From JAVBOP01 sp031550405 (GTDB lineage: Bacteria; Bacteroidota; Ignavibacteria; Kapaibacteriales; UBA2268), in NCBI GenBank assembly GCA_031550405.1, contig JAVBOP010000049.1:1-42147 (forward strand): a stretch of DNA of 42,147 bases, given 5' to 3'. Of the stretch, positions 1 through 9,304 are shown piece after piece (positions within the stretch are counted from its first letter, which is position 1; every line of letters starts with the position of its first letter). The position numbers and the translations under genes are program-made. Below the pieces are notes generated by a model, which made no database searches, was not told where the DNA came from, and worked only from the letters and a program-made list of their open reading frames with translations.

Positions 1-1613
1 TCAAAATATCCGGGTCGTTCCTTTATAACCTGCTTGAAAAATTCATTGCCATAGCCGCTGCTGCCAGGGCTTCTGCCTTTGTTCTTATTGACGTCGTTGA
101 TGTAGCCATCGTTATATTTCATCACCATTTTATGCCACAACACCGTCCACGCATCCATAGTATTCTGCGCCTGCGCATTGGAATATTCCGTCAAATACTC
201 TATCCCCAAATTGCGGTCACTTTTTAGCAAATCCACCGCTGCACGCTCTATTGCCGGCTGGTATGCGATATACTTATCCTCAAGCTTGACCTGCACCTCC
301 TGTATGTCCTTGATGGCATAAGAATACTTTTGATAGGCTATATTTGCTACCAAATTAAACACCCATACGGCAGAATTGAGGTTGAAATCAGCAATATCGG
401 CATTACGGAAGCACTCAGGCGCCTTAGTGATTGAGCAATAAAGAGGCGTATACACTGTTGAATAGTTATCATCCACGCCATACCACAGCACGCCGCCAAC
501 CTCGCGGGGCATATTGCTGCGCATTTGAGCAACAAAGGAAAAAGCCGTCTGTTGCGTTGATATAGGGCGCTCCCAAGCATAGCCTGTGGTATCGCCTTCT
601 ATCTTAAATCCAAGAGGCTTCCAGCGGTATGGACATCCATAAGGTCCTGCCGCCAAGCCCTTTGTCATATCGAACTCCGTGTCTTCAAAATGGTCGCGCA
701 TCAAGGCATATACATCTTTCAAATTTAGCTTCTTATCTGGCTTTATGGAGAATGGATACGGCTCAGCACCCATTACCGCTGTGAAATAGTCCGCCGAGAG
801 GTTCAGCGATGGTGCTGCACGCCTGTATGCACTCCAGACTCTGCCTTCACATGCAAACAAGCCGCTTGGAATTGCAGGGTCATAGCAATCAGCAAATGAA
901 AACATAACGCCCTTTTTGCTATCCCAGTATCCCATTTTCTCTGCAAAAGACATAACATCGGGCGAATACATACATTCATCTTTATTGTCAGTGATATTTC
1001 TAATTCTTGCCTTATTGGCGTGCATTGCTATATGTCCGTCCGGCACCCGCTTTGCCGCCCATACAGCACCTTTTTCCTTGCCGCCTTTGCCAATGATTTC
1101 AAATACCCATGCCTCGTTGGGATCTACAAATGACATTGATTCGCCTCCGCTGTGATAACCGTATTCCGCAACCAGCTCCGACATCACTTTAATAGCCTCG
1201 CGAGCAGTTTTAGCACGCTGCAAGGTGATATATATCAGCGAGCCGTAATCCAGTATACCTGTCGTATCCGTAAGCTCTTCACGCCCGCCAAACGTGGTTT
1301 CAGCAATAGATAGCTGCCATTCATTCATATTGCCGACAACGCGGTATGTTTCTTTTGCCTGCTTGATTTTGCCAAGATATTTCATCCATCCCGAATCCCA
1401 TTCGTATATTGGTATGGAGTCATTATCGCCGTGCTTGCCACCCTCGTGGAAGTATAATGGCTCCATAAAACCACCAGCATCGGCAGTATATGTCAGCATA
1501 GTGGAGCCGTCGGCTGCGGCACCTTTTGTAACCAGCAAATTTGTACAGGCACTTGCATTTTCAGCACTTATGGCAATACAGGCTGCAACAATAATTGATA
1601 ATATTTTTTTCAT
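1..1613 (-). CDS. C69-family secreted dipeptidase (3' end outside window)
   Basis: The frame is open from ATG at 1613 to the left edge (537 codons), so the C-terminus is missing. The N-terminus is a signal peptide (MKKILSIIVAACIAISAENASA) ending exactly before Cys23, in ASACTNLLVTKGAAADGSTM. This is the peptidase C69 pattern, in which the exposed Cys is the N-terminal nucleophile and DGS follows shortly after. Downstream blocks SFVDPNEAWVFEI and MHANKARI also fit the family, which cleaves dipeptides from peptides. In Bacteroidota such proteins are periplasmic or secreted and serve peptide scavenging. Length so far agrees with the usual 530-560 residues. Substrate specificity cannot be read from the sequence. 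It is divergent from the DUF4139 gene at 1823. Confidence 0.88.
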   Translation of the reverse strand, partial: MKKILSIIVAACIAISAENASACTNLLVTKGAAADGSTMLTYTADAGGFMEPLYFHEGGKHGDNDSIPIYEWDSGWMKYLGKIKQAKETYRVVGNMNEWQLSIAETTFGGREELTDTTGILDYGSLIYITLQRAKTAREAIKVMSELVAEYGYHSGGESMSFVDPNEAWVFEIIGKGGKEKGAVWAAKRVPDGHIAMHANKARIRNITDNKDECMYSPDVMSFAEKMGYWDSKKGVMFSFADCYDPAIPSGLFACEGRVWSAYRRAAPSLNLSADYFTAVMGAEPYPFSIKPDKKLNLKDVYALMRDHFEDTEFDMTKGLAAGPYGCPYRWKPLGFKIEGDTTGYAWERPISTQQTAFSFVAQMRSNMPREVGGVLWYGVDDNYSTVYTPLYCSITKAPECFRNADIADFNLNSAVWVFNLVANIAYQKYSYAIKDIQEVQVKLEDKYIAYQPAIERAAVDLLKSDRNLGIEYLTEYSNAQAQNTMDAWTVLWHKMVMKYNDGYINDVNKNKGRSPGSSGYGNEFFKQVIKERPGYF

Positions 1614-1759
1614 TTTCCGCCTTGAAAAATAATTCATAGATAAAAAGACAAGTTGCAATATACAAATTAATTGCGAATTGACAGGATAATGGGGATATTA
1701 AATTCAGGCGACAGCACTAAACATAAAAAACAGGGAGAATATAAGTCGTTCGTTTTTGC

Positions 1760-1767
1760 TATATTTG
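1760..1767 (+). promoter_or_regulatory. Candidate -7 element TATATTTG for the DUF4139/TonB pair
   Basis: TATATTTG matches the Bacteroidota -7 consensus TAnnTTTG and lies 55 bases before the ATG at 1823. I see no clear TTTG at the -33 position, so the call rests on one element. Confidence 0.35.
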
Positions 1768-1822
1768 TATGATGAAATTATAAGTTAAGTATGATAAAAA
1801 TTATAACAACAGGAAATATTTT

Positions 1823-3223
1823 ATGAGACATTACATTGGACTGCTGCTGGTGGCGCTCATTAGTGTTGCGGCAAGTGCACAGGAGAATCAAAAATCTGTC
1901 AGCGTTACGATTTATAACAGCAATTTTGGCGTGATTAAGGATGTTCGAGAAATTGATTTGAGCAAGGGAATGAACACGGTCAAGATTGTGGATGTGGCTT
2001 CACAGCTTGATCCAACGAGCGTTTTGATTAAATTGCCTGCTCATGTTGTGGAGCAAAATTATCAATATGATCTGATCAATTTTGACAAAGTTTTAGCGAG
2101 ATATATTGACAAGGAAATTACGGTTACTTTGCAGGATAAATCAACTGTCACTGGCGTTCTGCTGTCTGCTTCAGGCATGCAAGTTACGATAAGACAGAAG
2201 GATGGCGGGCTTATCATGCTCCCGAATATTTATGATGCGCAGGTTAGAGTGCCGAATCTGCCTGAGGGCTTAATTACGCGCCCTACGCTCGTTTGGACGA
2301 TTTATTCGGAGGATGCAGGCAAAAAGACAGCGGAATTGAGCTATCAGGCGAGCAATATGTCATGGACGGCAGAATATGTTGCGGAATTGAATAATGATGA
2401 CACGAAAATGAATTTAAATTCATGGGTAACTGTAACTAATAATTCTGGTGGAACTTACAACGATGCCCAGCTGAAATTAATCGCAGGTGAAGTGAACCGC
2501 TTGCAAAGGGCTAAAACTGACTTGCGTAGCTATGCCAAACATGCTAATGATATGCTTATGGAAGCGGCGCCTGATTATGGTGGTTTTGAAGAGAAAGAAT
2601 TTTTTGAATATCATTTGTATGACTTGGGGCGGAAGACTACACTAAATAATAATGAAAGCAAGCAGATAGCCTTATTCAATGCAAATGATATCAATATAGA
2701 TTTAAAATATAAAGTGGCAACGGGCAGCAATTATTATCAGTCTGAACCGCAAAAAAAAGATGTGAATATTGTTGCAGAATTTAAGAATAGCAAGGAGAAT
2801 AACCTCGGTCTTCCAATGCCTCAAGGGCGTATTCGTGTGAATAAATCTGATGGGAAATCGCTGGAATTTATTGGCGAGGACAGGATTCGCCACACGCCAA
2901 AAGACGAAATTATAAAGCTGAATATTGGCAAGGCATTCGATGTTGTCGTTGAAGAAAGTTTTATTGAACACAAGCAGGTCAGCGATAAAGTGAATGAGTA
3001 TGAGTATGAAATTTCCGCCCGTAACCGTAAGTCCAATAAAAACATAGAGATAGATTTTGAAACGCTTATCACATATTACAACACGAACTGGGAAATATTG
3101 AAGCTTGATTACAAGTGGGAAAAAAAATCAGCTAATATGATAGCCTACAAAGTTCCCATCAAAGCAGGCGAAGAAAAGAAGTTCAGGCTGCGTATCCGCA
3201 CAACTTCAAAAGACAAAAAATAG
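1823..3223 (+). CDS. Secreted DUF4139 domain protein
   Basis: This 466-residue protein has a clear signal peptide (MRHYIGLLLVALISVAASAQ, cut after ASA). The mature start, SVTIYNSNFGVIKDVREIDL, and the WTAEYVAEL, LNSWVTVTNNSG and DAQLKLIAGEV blocks near residues 180-230 fit the DUF4139 family of beta-rich secreted proteins. The C-terminus (from about 390) is another beta-rich block ending in lysines. No catalytic motif is visible and the molecular function is unknown. The TonB receptor at 3255 begins 31 bases downstream on the same strand, so the two are probably co-transcribed and may act together at the envelope. A TATATTTG box at 1760 is the likely promoter. Confidence 0.75.
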   Translation: MRHYIGLLLVALISVAASAQENQKSVSVTIYNSNFGVIKDVREIDLSKGMNTVKIVDVASQLDPTSVLIKLPAHVVEQNYQYDLINFDKVLARYIDKEITVTLQDKSTVTGVLLSASGMQVTIRQKDGGLIMLPNIYDAQVRVPNLPEGLITRPTLVWTIYSEDAGKKTAELSYQASNMSWTAEYVAELNNDDTKMNLNSWVTVTNNSGGTYNDAQLKLIAGEVNRLQRAKTDLRSYAKHANDMLMEAAPDYGGFEEKEFFEYHLYDLGRKTTLNNNESKQIALFNANDINIDLKYKVATGSNYYQSEPQKKDVNIVAEFKNSKENNLGLPMPQGRIRVNKSDGKSLEFIGEDRIRHTPKDEIIKLNIGKAFDVVVEESFIEHKQVSDKVNEYEYEISARNRKSNKNIEIDFETLITYYNTNWEILKLDYKWEKKSANMIAYKVPIKAGEEKKFRLRIRTTSKDKK

Positions 3224-3254
3224 GAAGGAAAATCACCAGCGACACAAATATAGT

Positions 3255-5450
3255 ATGATGAAATATATATTACTTACAATTTTATTGCTGCTTTTGCCAG
3301 AAGCTTTGATGGCTAATATCGAAGGTAAAATAATGGGTGAGGATGAAAACCGCTCCACCATTCCATTGCCTAATGCGCGAATTATGGCGCTGCCGTCGAA
3401 AAAAGGCAGTTTCTCTGATAAAAATGGCAAATTCAGTATACAGCCGGAAAAAGATGACAGCTTGGTCATAATTTCGCTAATTGGTTATAAACATGATACC
3501 TTACAAATTGCAAACATCAAGAATAATGAAGAAATTTTAATAAAACTATCCACGATTGTTCTTGATGCCGTAAACGTTTCTGGCGACAAATATTCGCAAA
3601 GCATCGGCTTTTTCGAAGGCGCGAAAACGGAGACTATTTCTACTCGCGGCTTGCAAAAAGCAGCGTGTTGCAATTTGTCTGAAAGTTTTACAACCAATCC
3701 TTCGGTCGATATTCAGTACAGTGATGCTGTAACCGGCGCTAAGCGTATTCAATTGCTTGGCTTACAAAGCATTTATTCGCAAATTTTGGCGGAAAATATT
3801 CCTGTCATGCGCGGCGTGGCTTCGATTTATGGCTTTAGTTTTGTGCCGGGTCCATGGCTCGAATCCATTTCTATTGCGAAAGGTGCGTCATCCGTGAAAA
3901 ATGGCTTTGAGAGTATTTCCGGGCTTATTGGCATTGATTTCAAAAAGCCGGGCGACGGCAATCCCACTTTTTTGAATTTATATGCCGATGATATGGCAAT
4001 GATTGAATTTAATGCCGATCACACTGTTAAATTTTCCGATAATCTTGCTACCACGTTTTTCCTCCATGCCAATGATTTATTCACCGAAAACGACCATAAT
4101 GGCGACAATTTTCTGGATAAGCCAATGGGGCAGCAGATTAATTTTATGAACCGCTGGTCGAAAACGAGCGAATTTTGGAATAATTTTACAGGAATCAATA
4201 TAGTTTATGACAATAAAGAGGGCGGACAAAAGGGATATTTTAAGGATAACCAAACGGATTTATATGGTTTGAATATCAGGACAAACCGCTATAACCTGTA
4301 TACAAAGAATGGGTTTATACTGAATGACGATGGAATGAATATTGGAACAATTTTGGATTTCACGCACCACAGGCAAAGTTCATTTTATGGGCATAGGAAT
4401 TATGATGCCGAGCAAAATTCGTTTTACGCAAGCGTTATGTTCCAGACTCCAACCTTTGCAGCGGACAAAATCACAGTCGGCGCAAGTTACCAATATGACA
4501 ACTATTTGGAGGCTTTGAGCGATGTGAATTATGATGATCTGGTAACAATACCGGGAGTTTTTGCCGAATATTCATTTTCTCAATTTGAGGATTTGAACGT
4601 GCTTTTGGGCTTGCGTACCGATTTTCCAAATGGCTTTGATATTTTCATATCGCCGCGTATCCATGCGAAATACAATATTAACGAAAATTTAATTATTGCA
4701 GCATCTGCCGGCAAAGGTTTTAGAATTGCGCGAGTTATCGCTGAAAATTCCGGCTATTTGGCAAGCAGCCGTAACTTCATTATTGCCGATAGCTTAAAAC
4801 TTGAAGAGGCATGGAATTATGGTGCAAATTTCACATATTCCTTTAAAATAGCTGATGTTCCATTTGATTTGAACGGAGAGTTTTATCGTACTGATTTTAT
4901 AAATCAAGTAGTTATAGATTTAGACATGAATCCGCAGGAAGTGCATTTTTATAATTTGGCAGGCGATTCTTATTCTAACAGCTATCAAATTGATTTAACT
5001 GCCCAGCCGATAAAGGACTTTTTCATAACAGCGGCATATCGCATAAATGATGTAAGGACAACAACAGATAACCTGCTGCAAAATAAGGCTTTACAGAGCC
5101 GCGAGAAGGCATTTTTGAATTTGCAGTATACAACGGATATGAAGGAATGGGCTTTCGATTTGACATTTGACTATAGCGGAAAAGGCAGAATTCCAAGCAC
5201 CGCAGGCAATCCTGAGGAATATCAAATGGCAGAAATGTTCGACCCGTTTTTATTGATAAATGCCCAGATTACAAAGAGTTTCGGCGATTTAGATATTTAT
5301 TTAGGCGCTGAAAATATTACAGGCTTCAAGCAGGAGCATCCTATCATTTCGTCAGACAACCCATTTGGACAGTATTTTGATGCTTCGCTCATCTGGGGAC
5401 CAATCACTGGTCGCCACATCTACTTAGGCATGCGGTATAGCTTTTGGTAG
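3255..5450 (+). CDS. TonB-dependent outer-membrane receptor
   Basis: 731 residues. A signal peptide (MMKYILLTILLLLLPEALMA) is followed by a carboxypeptidase-regulatory-like beta domain (about residues 22-100, with FSDKNGKFSI and LVIISLIGYKHDTL). The plug domain (about 110-230) contains KAACCNLSESFTTNPSVDI, QLLGLQSIYSQILAENIP and SIAKGASSVKNGFESISGLI. The rest is a 22-strand-type barrel ending in an aromatic residue (MRYSFW), as outer-membrane proteins do. The Cys-Cys pair in the plug is a recurrent feature of one receptor subgroup in this phylum. The ligand cannot be inferred. It sits directly behind the DUF4139 gene, likely in one transcript. No SusD partner is present. Confidence 0.88.
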   Translation: MMKYILLTILLLLLPEALMANIEGKIMGEDENRSTIPLPNARIMALPSKKGSFSDKNGKFSIQPEKDDSLVIISLIGYKHDTLQIANIKNNEEILIKLSTIVLDAVNVSGDKYSQSIGFFEGAKTETISTRGLQKAACCNLSESFTTNPSVDIQYSDAVTGAKRIQLLGLQSIYSQILAENIPVMRGVASIYGFSFVPGPWLESISIAKGASSVKNGFESISGLIGIDFKKPGDGNPTFLNLYADDMAMIEFNADHTVKFSDNLATTFFLHANDLFTENDHNGDNFLDKPMGQQINFMNRWSKTSEFWNNFTGINIVYDNKEGGQKGYFKDNQTDLYGLNIRTNRYNLYTKNGFILNDDGMNIGTILDFTHHRQSSFYGHRNYDAEQNSFYASVMFQTPTFAADKITVGASYQYDNYLEALSDVNYDDLVTIPGVFAEYSFSQFEDLNVLLGLRTDFPNGFDIFISPRIHAKYNINENLIIAASAGKGFRIARVIAENSGYLASSRNFIIADSLKLEEAWNYGANFTYSFKIADVPFDLNGEFYRTDFINQVVIDLDMNPQEVHFYNLAGDSYSNSYQIDLTAQPIKDFFITAAYRINDVRTTTDNLLQNKALQSREKAFLNLQYTTDMKEWAFDLTFDYSGKGRIPSTAGNPEEYQMAEMFDPFLLINAQITKSFGDLDIYLGAENITGFKQEHPIISSDNPFGQYFDASLIWGPITGRHIYLGMRYSFW

Positions 5451-5479
5451 CAATCCATTGCTTTCGATATATACATACA

Positions 5480-5501
5480 TTTCTGAATATTTTTTCAGAA
5501 A
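5480..5501. repeat. 22-bp palindrome, copy 1 (TTTCTGAA-TATTTT-TTCAGAAA)
   Basis: Perfect 8-bp arms around a 6-base centre, 30 bases after the TonB receptor stop. Compared with the common form TTTATGAA/TTCATAAA, the A at arm position 4 is C and the facing T is G, so pairing is kept by two matching changes. Confidence 0.8.
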
Positions 5502-5705
5502 ATTTGCATGTTAATACTTGGCAAGAAACAAACAGCTGGATAACAGTATTTTCGCACAAACTCTTTTTGCTAAATGAACAATATTTCGTTGAATAATACC
5601 ATTTTTTATAAATATCATATCCTGTTCTCTACATAAATTCATTGATAATTTATATTTTTTTTGTTATCTTGCATGTATTAAATCATAACAAATTTGAGAC
5701 AGATA

Positions 5706-6251
5706 ATGATAGCAAAATTATTAAAATTATTTTTATGTATATATGCAACATGCTTTCCAGCTTTACTTTTAGCTCAAACCAACGGTTTTTATGAACTGAA
5801 ATTTAACTCAATATCAGGCGATACGGTGAATTTTAGCAGTTTTAAAGGTAAAAAAGTACTTATTGTCAATACCGCATCTAAATGTGGCTATACTCCGCAA
5901 TTTAAGGATTTAGAGGAACTTAGCAATAAATATAAGGAAAAATTGATAGTTATAGGGTTTCCTTCCAATGATTTTGGACAGCAGGATCCCGGAACAAATA
6001 GCGAAATACAAGCTTTTTGTGAGGAAAATTATGGAGTAACTTTTTTGATGATGGAAAAATCACAAGTGAAAGGCGAAAACAAAAATTTTGTTTATAAATG
6101 GATTACAAATAACAAACTTAATGCTAAAGCTGTAGCAGAGCCTAATTGGAATTTTTGCAAATATTTGATTGATGAAAACGGCAATCTGGTAGCTGCCTTT
6201 TCTTCAAAAATCTCGCCTATGAGCGAAGAAATTACATCGTATTTAAAATAG
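5706..6251 (+). CDS. Exported glutathione/thioredoxin peroxidase (GPx family)
   Basis: The frame could start at a TTG at 5694, but ATG 5706 gives a clean signal peptide (MIAKLLKLFLCIYATCFPALLLA) and 181 residues. The thioredoxin-like GPx fold is clear. NTASKCGYTPQF holds the peroxidatic Cys (Sec in animals). FPSNDFGQQDPGT is the FPCNQFGxQEPG block with Ser and Asp substitutions common in this phylum. PNWNFCKYLID holds the catalytic Trp-Asn. The protein reduces hydroperoxides, probably with a thioredoxin-like donor, in the periplasm given the leader. It stands alone between the receptor and thiG. Confidence 0.88.
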   Translation: MIAKLLKLFLCIYATCFPALLLAQTNGFYELKFNSISGDTVNFSSFKGKKVLIVNTASKCGYTPQFKDLEELSNKYKEKLIVIGFPSNDFGQQDPGTNSEIQAFCEENYGVTFLMMEKSQVKGENKNFVYKWITNNKLNAKAVAEPNWNFCKYLIDENGNLVAAFSSKISPMSEEITSYLK

Positions 6252-6308
6252 AGGCGCAAATATTTTTCCTATCCTGCACATGTAAAAAATGGAAAATTGC
6301 TCTACATT

Positions 6309-6330
6309 TTTATGAATATTTTTTAATAAA
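6309..6330. repeat. 22-bp palindrome, copy 2 (TTTATGAA-TATTTT-TTAATAAA)
   Basis: One arm mismatch. It ends 13 bases before the preferred thiG start (ATG 6344) and lies 57 bases after the peroxidase stop. Confidence 0.75.
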
Positions 6331-6343
6331 TGCTTTGCAAAAT

Positions 6344-7135
6344 ATGAATACAGATTGTCTAATTATAGCAAATAAGGAGTTTAACTCCAGACTATTTCTA
6401 GGCACCGGAAAATTTTCATCGAATCATTTGATGCGTCAGGCAATATTGGCGGCTCAAACCGAAATGGTTACGGTTGCCATGAAACGTGTCAATATTAATG
6501 CGCAGGAAGATGATATTTTGCAATATGTTATCAATCCAAATGTGCAGATTTTGCCCAATACTTCTGGCGTGCGAAATGCCAAGGAAGCTGTTTTTGCAGC
6601 ACAGCTCGCGCGGGAGGCAACAGACACTAACTGGCTTAAATTAGAAATACATCCGGATGCCAAATATCTTCTTCCAGACCCAATTGAAACTTTAAAAGCA
6701 ACAGAGGAGCTTGCTAAACTTGGTTTTATTGTCATGCCTTATGTTCAGGCGGATCCTGTCCTATGCAAGATGCTCGAAGAAGCTGGTGCAGCAAGTGTTA
6801 TGCCGCTCGGCTCGCCTATTGGCAGCAATAAGGGCTTGAAAACTAAGGAGATGCTGAAAATTATTATTGAGCAAAGTAATATTCCCGTCGTTGTTGACGC
6901 TGGCATTGGCTCTCCTTCGCACGCTGCCAAAGCGATGGAATTAGGAGCGGATGCGGTGCTTGTAAACACGGCAATTGCGGTTGCAGGAGCTCCCGTTGAA
7001 ATGGCAAAGGCCTTCGCCTTAGCGGTTGCAGCGGGGCGTATGGCTTATAAATCGGAGCTTGCCTCTCCATTAAACACAGCTGAAGCCAGCAGTCCGCTAA
7101 CTTCTTTTTTAGATGTAGATAAAATTTTAGGTTAG
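6344..7135 (+). CDS. thiG: Thiazole synthase ThiG
   Basis: 263 residues from ATG 6344; a TTG three codons upstream (6335) is a less likely start. ThiG forms the thiazole phosphate moiety of thiamine from 1-deoxyxylulose-5-phosphate, dehydroglycine or glycine-derived imine, and ThiS-thiocarboxylate. Family blocks are all present: RLFLGTGKFSS near the start, VTVAMKRVN, ILPNTSGVRNAKEAVFAAQLARE, the WLKLEIHPD segment with the Schiff-base Lys, VMPLGSPIGSNKGL, VVDAGIGSPSHAAKAMELGADAVLVNTAIA and the RMAYKSELASP end. The (beta/alpha)8 barrel has the usual length. No other thi gene is in the window and I see no TPP riboswitch upstream, so partners must be elsewhere. Confidence 0.95.
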   Translation: MNTDCLIIANKEFNSRLFLGTGKFSSNHLMRQAILAAQTEMVTVAMKRVNINAQEDDILQYVINPNVQILPNTSGVRNAKEAVFAAQLAREATDTNWLKLEIHPDAKYLLPDPIETLKATEELAKLGFIVMPYVQADPVLCKMLEEAGAASVMPLGSPIGSNKGLKTKEMLKIIIEQSNIPVVVDAGIGSPSHAAKAMELGADAVLVNTAIAVAGAPVEMAKAFALAVAAGRMAYKSELASPLNTAEASSPLTSFLDVDKILG

Positions 7136-7371
7136 AAAAAAAACAGCTTCTCTATAGGCGTATCTATATTAAAATCAACTAAGTTACATGTTAATTACGG
7201 TATTGGCATTATGATAATATAGAAAAATATTTATTAAATTAATAAACCAATTTGATATATGTACGTATTTATTATAATCATAAAAATTAAATTCAAACTT
7301 ATATCTGAATTGATACAAATCACGAAAGCAATTAACAAAATTTAAATAACAATATTATCATTATCAAAAAT

Positions 7372-7776
7372 ATGAAAGACACAAAAAATAAAAAAAACTA
7401 CAGAACATCTGACTCTCTATTGGCTGATATAGAAAAGAAAAATAGACGAGATGATTGTTCGGAACTTGCAGAATTAATGCAAAGCATCTTAAATACTGAG
7501 CCTCAATTATGGTCTAATAATATAATTAGCTTTGGTGGTTATAAAAGCAATAATGGCAAGGGTATATATGATTATTTCTGGGCAGGTTTTACTTCCGTAA
7601 AGAGATCATTAGTTATTTATCTTGCTGCAGATTTTGAGGAAAAAGAAAATAAAAATTTGTTAAAAAATATAGGTAAATGCAAAATCGGCGTATCCAGTAT
7701 ATATATAAATAAATTAACAGATATAGACAAATCCATTCTCAAAACACTGATTGAAAGATCAAAAATAACAGCTTAA
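7372..7776 (+). CDS. DUF1801 (YdhG-like) domain protein
   Basis: 134 residues. The central block TEPQLWSNNIISFGGY followed by YDYFWAGFTSVKRSLVIYLA, and the LLKNIGKCKIGVSSIYINKLTDID stretch near the end, match DUF1801. This small cytoplasmic alpha/beta fold has no established biochemical role. The N-terminus is lysine-rich with no signal peptide. The gene is monocistronic, with about 235 bases of featureless AT-rich DNA upstream and a strong terminator downstream. Confidence 0.7.
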   Translation: MKDTKNKKNYRTSDSLLADIEKKNRRDDCSELAELMQSILNTEPQLWSNNIISFGGYKSNNGKGIYDYFWAGFTSVKRSLVIYLAADFEEKENKNLLKNIGKCKIGVSSIYINKLTDIDKSILKTLIERSKITA

Positions 7777-7818
7777 CTACTAATGTAATGTTTATTATTT
7801 TTGCTTTCAAATAAAAAA

Positions 7819-7856
7819 ATGCTGTGATATTTTATGGTATCGCAGCATTTTTTTTT
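7819..7856. terminator. Bidirectional rho-independent terminator
   Basis: An 11-12 bp stem (AATGCTGTGATA / TATCGCAGCATT, one G-T pair) with an 8-base loop. It is flanked by an A-run on the left and a run of 9 T on the right, between convergent genes ending at 7776 and 7892. Confidence 0.85.
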
Positions 7857-7891
7857 GTTGTTTACTTAAATTTATCCAGTTAAGCTAAAAG

Positions 7892-8365
7892 TTAATTAAA
7901 ATATTCTTCTGAAAAATCATCGAAGCGAAGATTGGAAACAATTAATCCTAAATCAGGTGAACGATAAAATGTCAATTCCCAGCGAGTTGGATATTTTTGA
8001 TGCAAGCTAAGTATGTTGATTCTATGATAATTATTGCCGGCAGATTTAAAATTAATTATCTCATATTTTTTTATATTGCCGTACATATCAATGGAACGTT
8101 GCAGCTGCTTTAAAATATTTTTATAATCATCATCTTTACCGGCAATGGGACTTGTTTGCAGCAGTTTCTCCACCGCAGGGCGATAATTTTTTTTAATAAT
8201 TTCTGCAAAAAAGTTATCAACAATATTTTTTATGTCGTCAGGAATATTAACATCCAAAGCATTTGCTGCCTTAACGTTATCTTTCTGCAATGCGCCTCTA
8301 TCTTGTGCAGTAGCAGGAGTATTGAGTAATAACAAAAGAACGAATAAAAATGAAAATTTATTCAT
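7892..8365 (-). CDS. Small secreted protein, function unknown
   Basis: 157 residues with a signal peptide (MNKFSFLFVLLLLLNTPATAQ, cut after ATA). The mature part has an alpha-helical opening (IPDDIKNIVDNFFAEIIKKNY) followed by beta-strand stretches (YHRINILSLHQKY, RWELTFYRSPDLGLIVSNLRFDD). This layout resembles NTF2-like/DUF4019-type periplasmic proteins, but that is a fold guess, not a recognised family. It starts 20 bases after the rluB stop on the same strand, so it is probably the second gene of that operon, closed by the terminator at 7819. A degenerate copy of the 22-bp palindrome (8347-8368) overlaps its start codon. Confidence 0.65.
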   Translation of the reverse strand: MNKFSFLFVLLLLLNTPATAQDRGALQKDNVKAANALDVNIPDDIKNIVDNFFAEIIKKNYRPAVEKLLQTSPIAGKDDDYKNILKQLQRSIDMYGNIKKYEIINFKSAGNNYHRINILSLHQKYPTRWELTFYRSPDLGLIVSNLRFDDFSEEYFN

Positions 8366-8385
8366 AATTGCACCTCTATATTATT

Positions 8386-9171
8386 TTAAATTAATTTTTT
8401 CAGTTCGGAAATTTCCTGTCTGTTAAGAAAACGGTATTTGCCGCGAGGTAAGCCTTTGGTAGATAAATTGTGATAATATTTTCTGTCAAGAGATTTTACT
8501 TCATATCCAACGGCTTCAAAAATGCGCTTTACTTCGTGATTTTTTCCTTCTGCAATTTCGAGAATTACCTTGGATTTATCTTCAGGGTTTATACTTACAT
8601 TACATGGCGAGCTTGTTTCATTTTCATCAAGTTTCAATCCTGCAGCAATTTTTTCAGCATCAATAATTTTCAGCGGCTTATCCAATTTTGCATTATAAAC
8701 TCTCGAAATTTTATATCGCGGATGGGTCAAACGATTGGCAAGCTCACCGTCGTTTGTCAGCAAAAGCACGCCTGTGGTATTTCTATCCAAACGACCGACA
8801 GGAAAAACTCGCTCACGCAGCTTAACGATATCCATAACGGTTTTGCGCCTTTTCTCGTCGCTTGTAGTTGTTATGCAATTTTTAGGTTTGTTCAAAAGCA
8901 CATACAAGTGATTGTGGGTTACATAAATCGGATCGCCATTAACTGTAACGAAATCGCTATATTTTATTTTTGTTCCCAGCTCTAAGACAACGTTTTTATT
9001 GACCTTAACAGCGCCAGCAGCAATGAGTTCATCAGCTTTGCGGCGAGAAACCAATCCTGCTTCTGAGATATATTTATTTAGCCTGACCTCATTATTTTCA
9101 ATCTGCTTGCCACTGGGCTCCTTTTTCTTATATACTTTTGCTTTTGCGGCGCTCTGTTTTTTTCTTTGCAT
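8386..9171 (-). CDS. rluB: 23S rRNA pseudouridine synthase, RluB/RsuA family
   Basis: 261 residues. A basic lysine-rich N-terminal tail (1-27) precedes an S4 RNA-binding domain (about 28-75, VRLNKYISEAGLVSRRKADELI). The RsuA-type catalytic domain follows (YVLLNKPKNCITT, then GRLDRNTTGVLLLTNDGELANRLTHP, whose Asp is the catalytic nucleophile), and GKNHEVKRIFEAVGYEVKSLDR is near the end. It converts a uridine in rRNA to pseudouridine. RluB is the best guess because of the S4 domain and motif spelling; RluE/RluF/RsuA are alternatives. A TATATTTG box on this strand (9176-9183) ends 4 bases before the ATG, implying a very short or absent leader if used. Confidence 0.88.
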   Translation of the reverse strand: MQRKKQSAAKAKVYKKKEPSGKQIENNEVRLNKYISEAGLVSRRKADELIAAGAVKVNKNVVLELGTKIKYSDFVTVNGDPIYVTHNHLYVLLNKPKNCITTTSDEKRRKTVMDIVKLRERVFPVGRLDRNTTGVLLLTNDGELANRLTHPRYKISRVYNAKLDKPLKIIDAEKIAAGLKLDENETSSPCNVSINPEDKSKVILEIAEGKNHEVKRIFEAVGYEVKSLDRKYYHNLSTKGLPRGKYRFLNRQEISELKKLI

Positions 9172-9269
9172 AACTCAAATATACGAAATTTATGGCAACT
9201 TTGCTGCGTGTAGAGTCAAGATTTCCTGCATTTATCAACCATTAGATATTATTTATTCAAATTATTTTG

Positions 9270-9277
9270 TATATTTG
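9270..9277 (+). promoter_or_regulatory. Candidate -7 element TATATTTG for lptC-tpiA
   Basis: TAnnTTTG match with expected transcription start near 9282. This excludes the in-frame ATG at 9281 unless the transcript is leaderless, and favours ATG 9305. No good -33 TTTG is seen. Confidence 0.35.
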
Positions 9278-9304
9278 AAAATGGCAAAAGCAATGTTGCG
9301 GGGA

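Noticed and set aside
6252..6343. TPP riboswitch upstream of thiG
   Set aside because: No CTGAGA or ACCTGA-type thi-box elements and only about 90 bases between genes.
8347..8368. Degenerate 22-bp palindrome at the start of the small secreted gene
   Set aside because: Spacing fits (AAAATGAA-AATTTA-TTCATAAT), but the arms match at only 6 of 8 positions and half of it is ATGAATAAATTT coding sequence (MNKF), which also occurs in unrelated genes here. Not counted.
8470..8985. 171-codon plus-strand frame
   Set aside because: Antisense shadow of the well-conserved rluB gene; its composition (Ile/Phe/Cys rich) is that of a complement strand.
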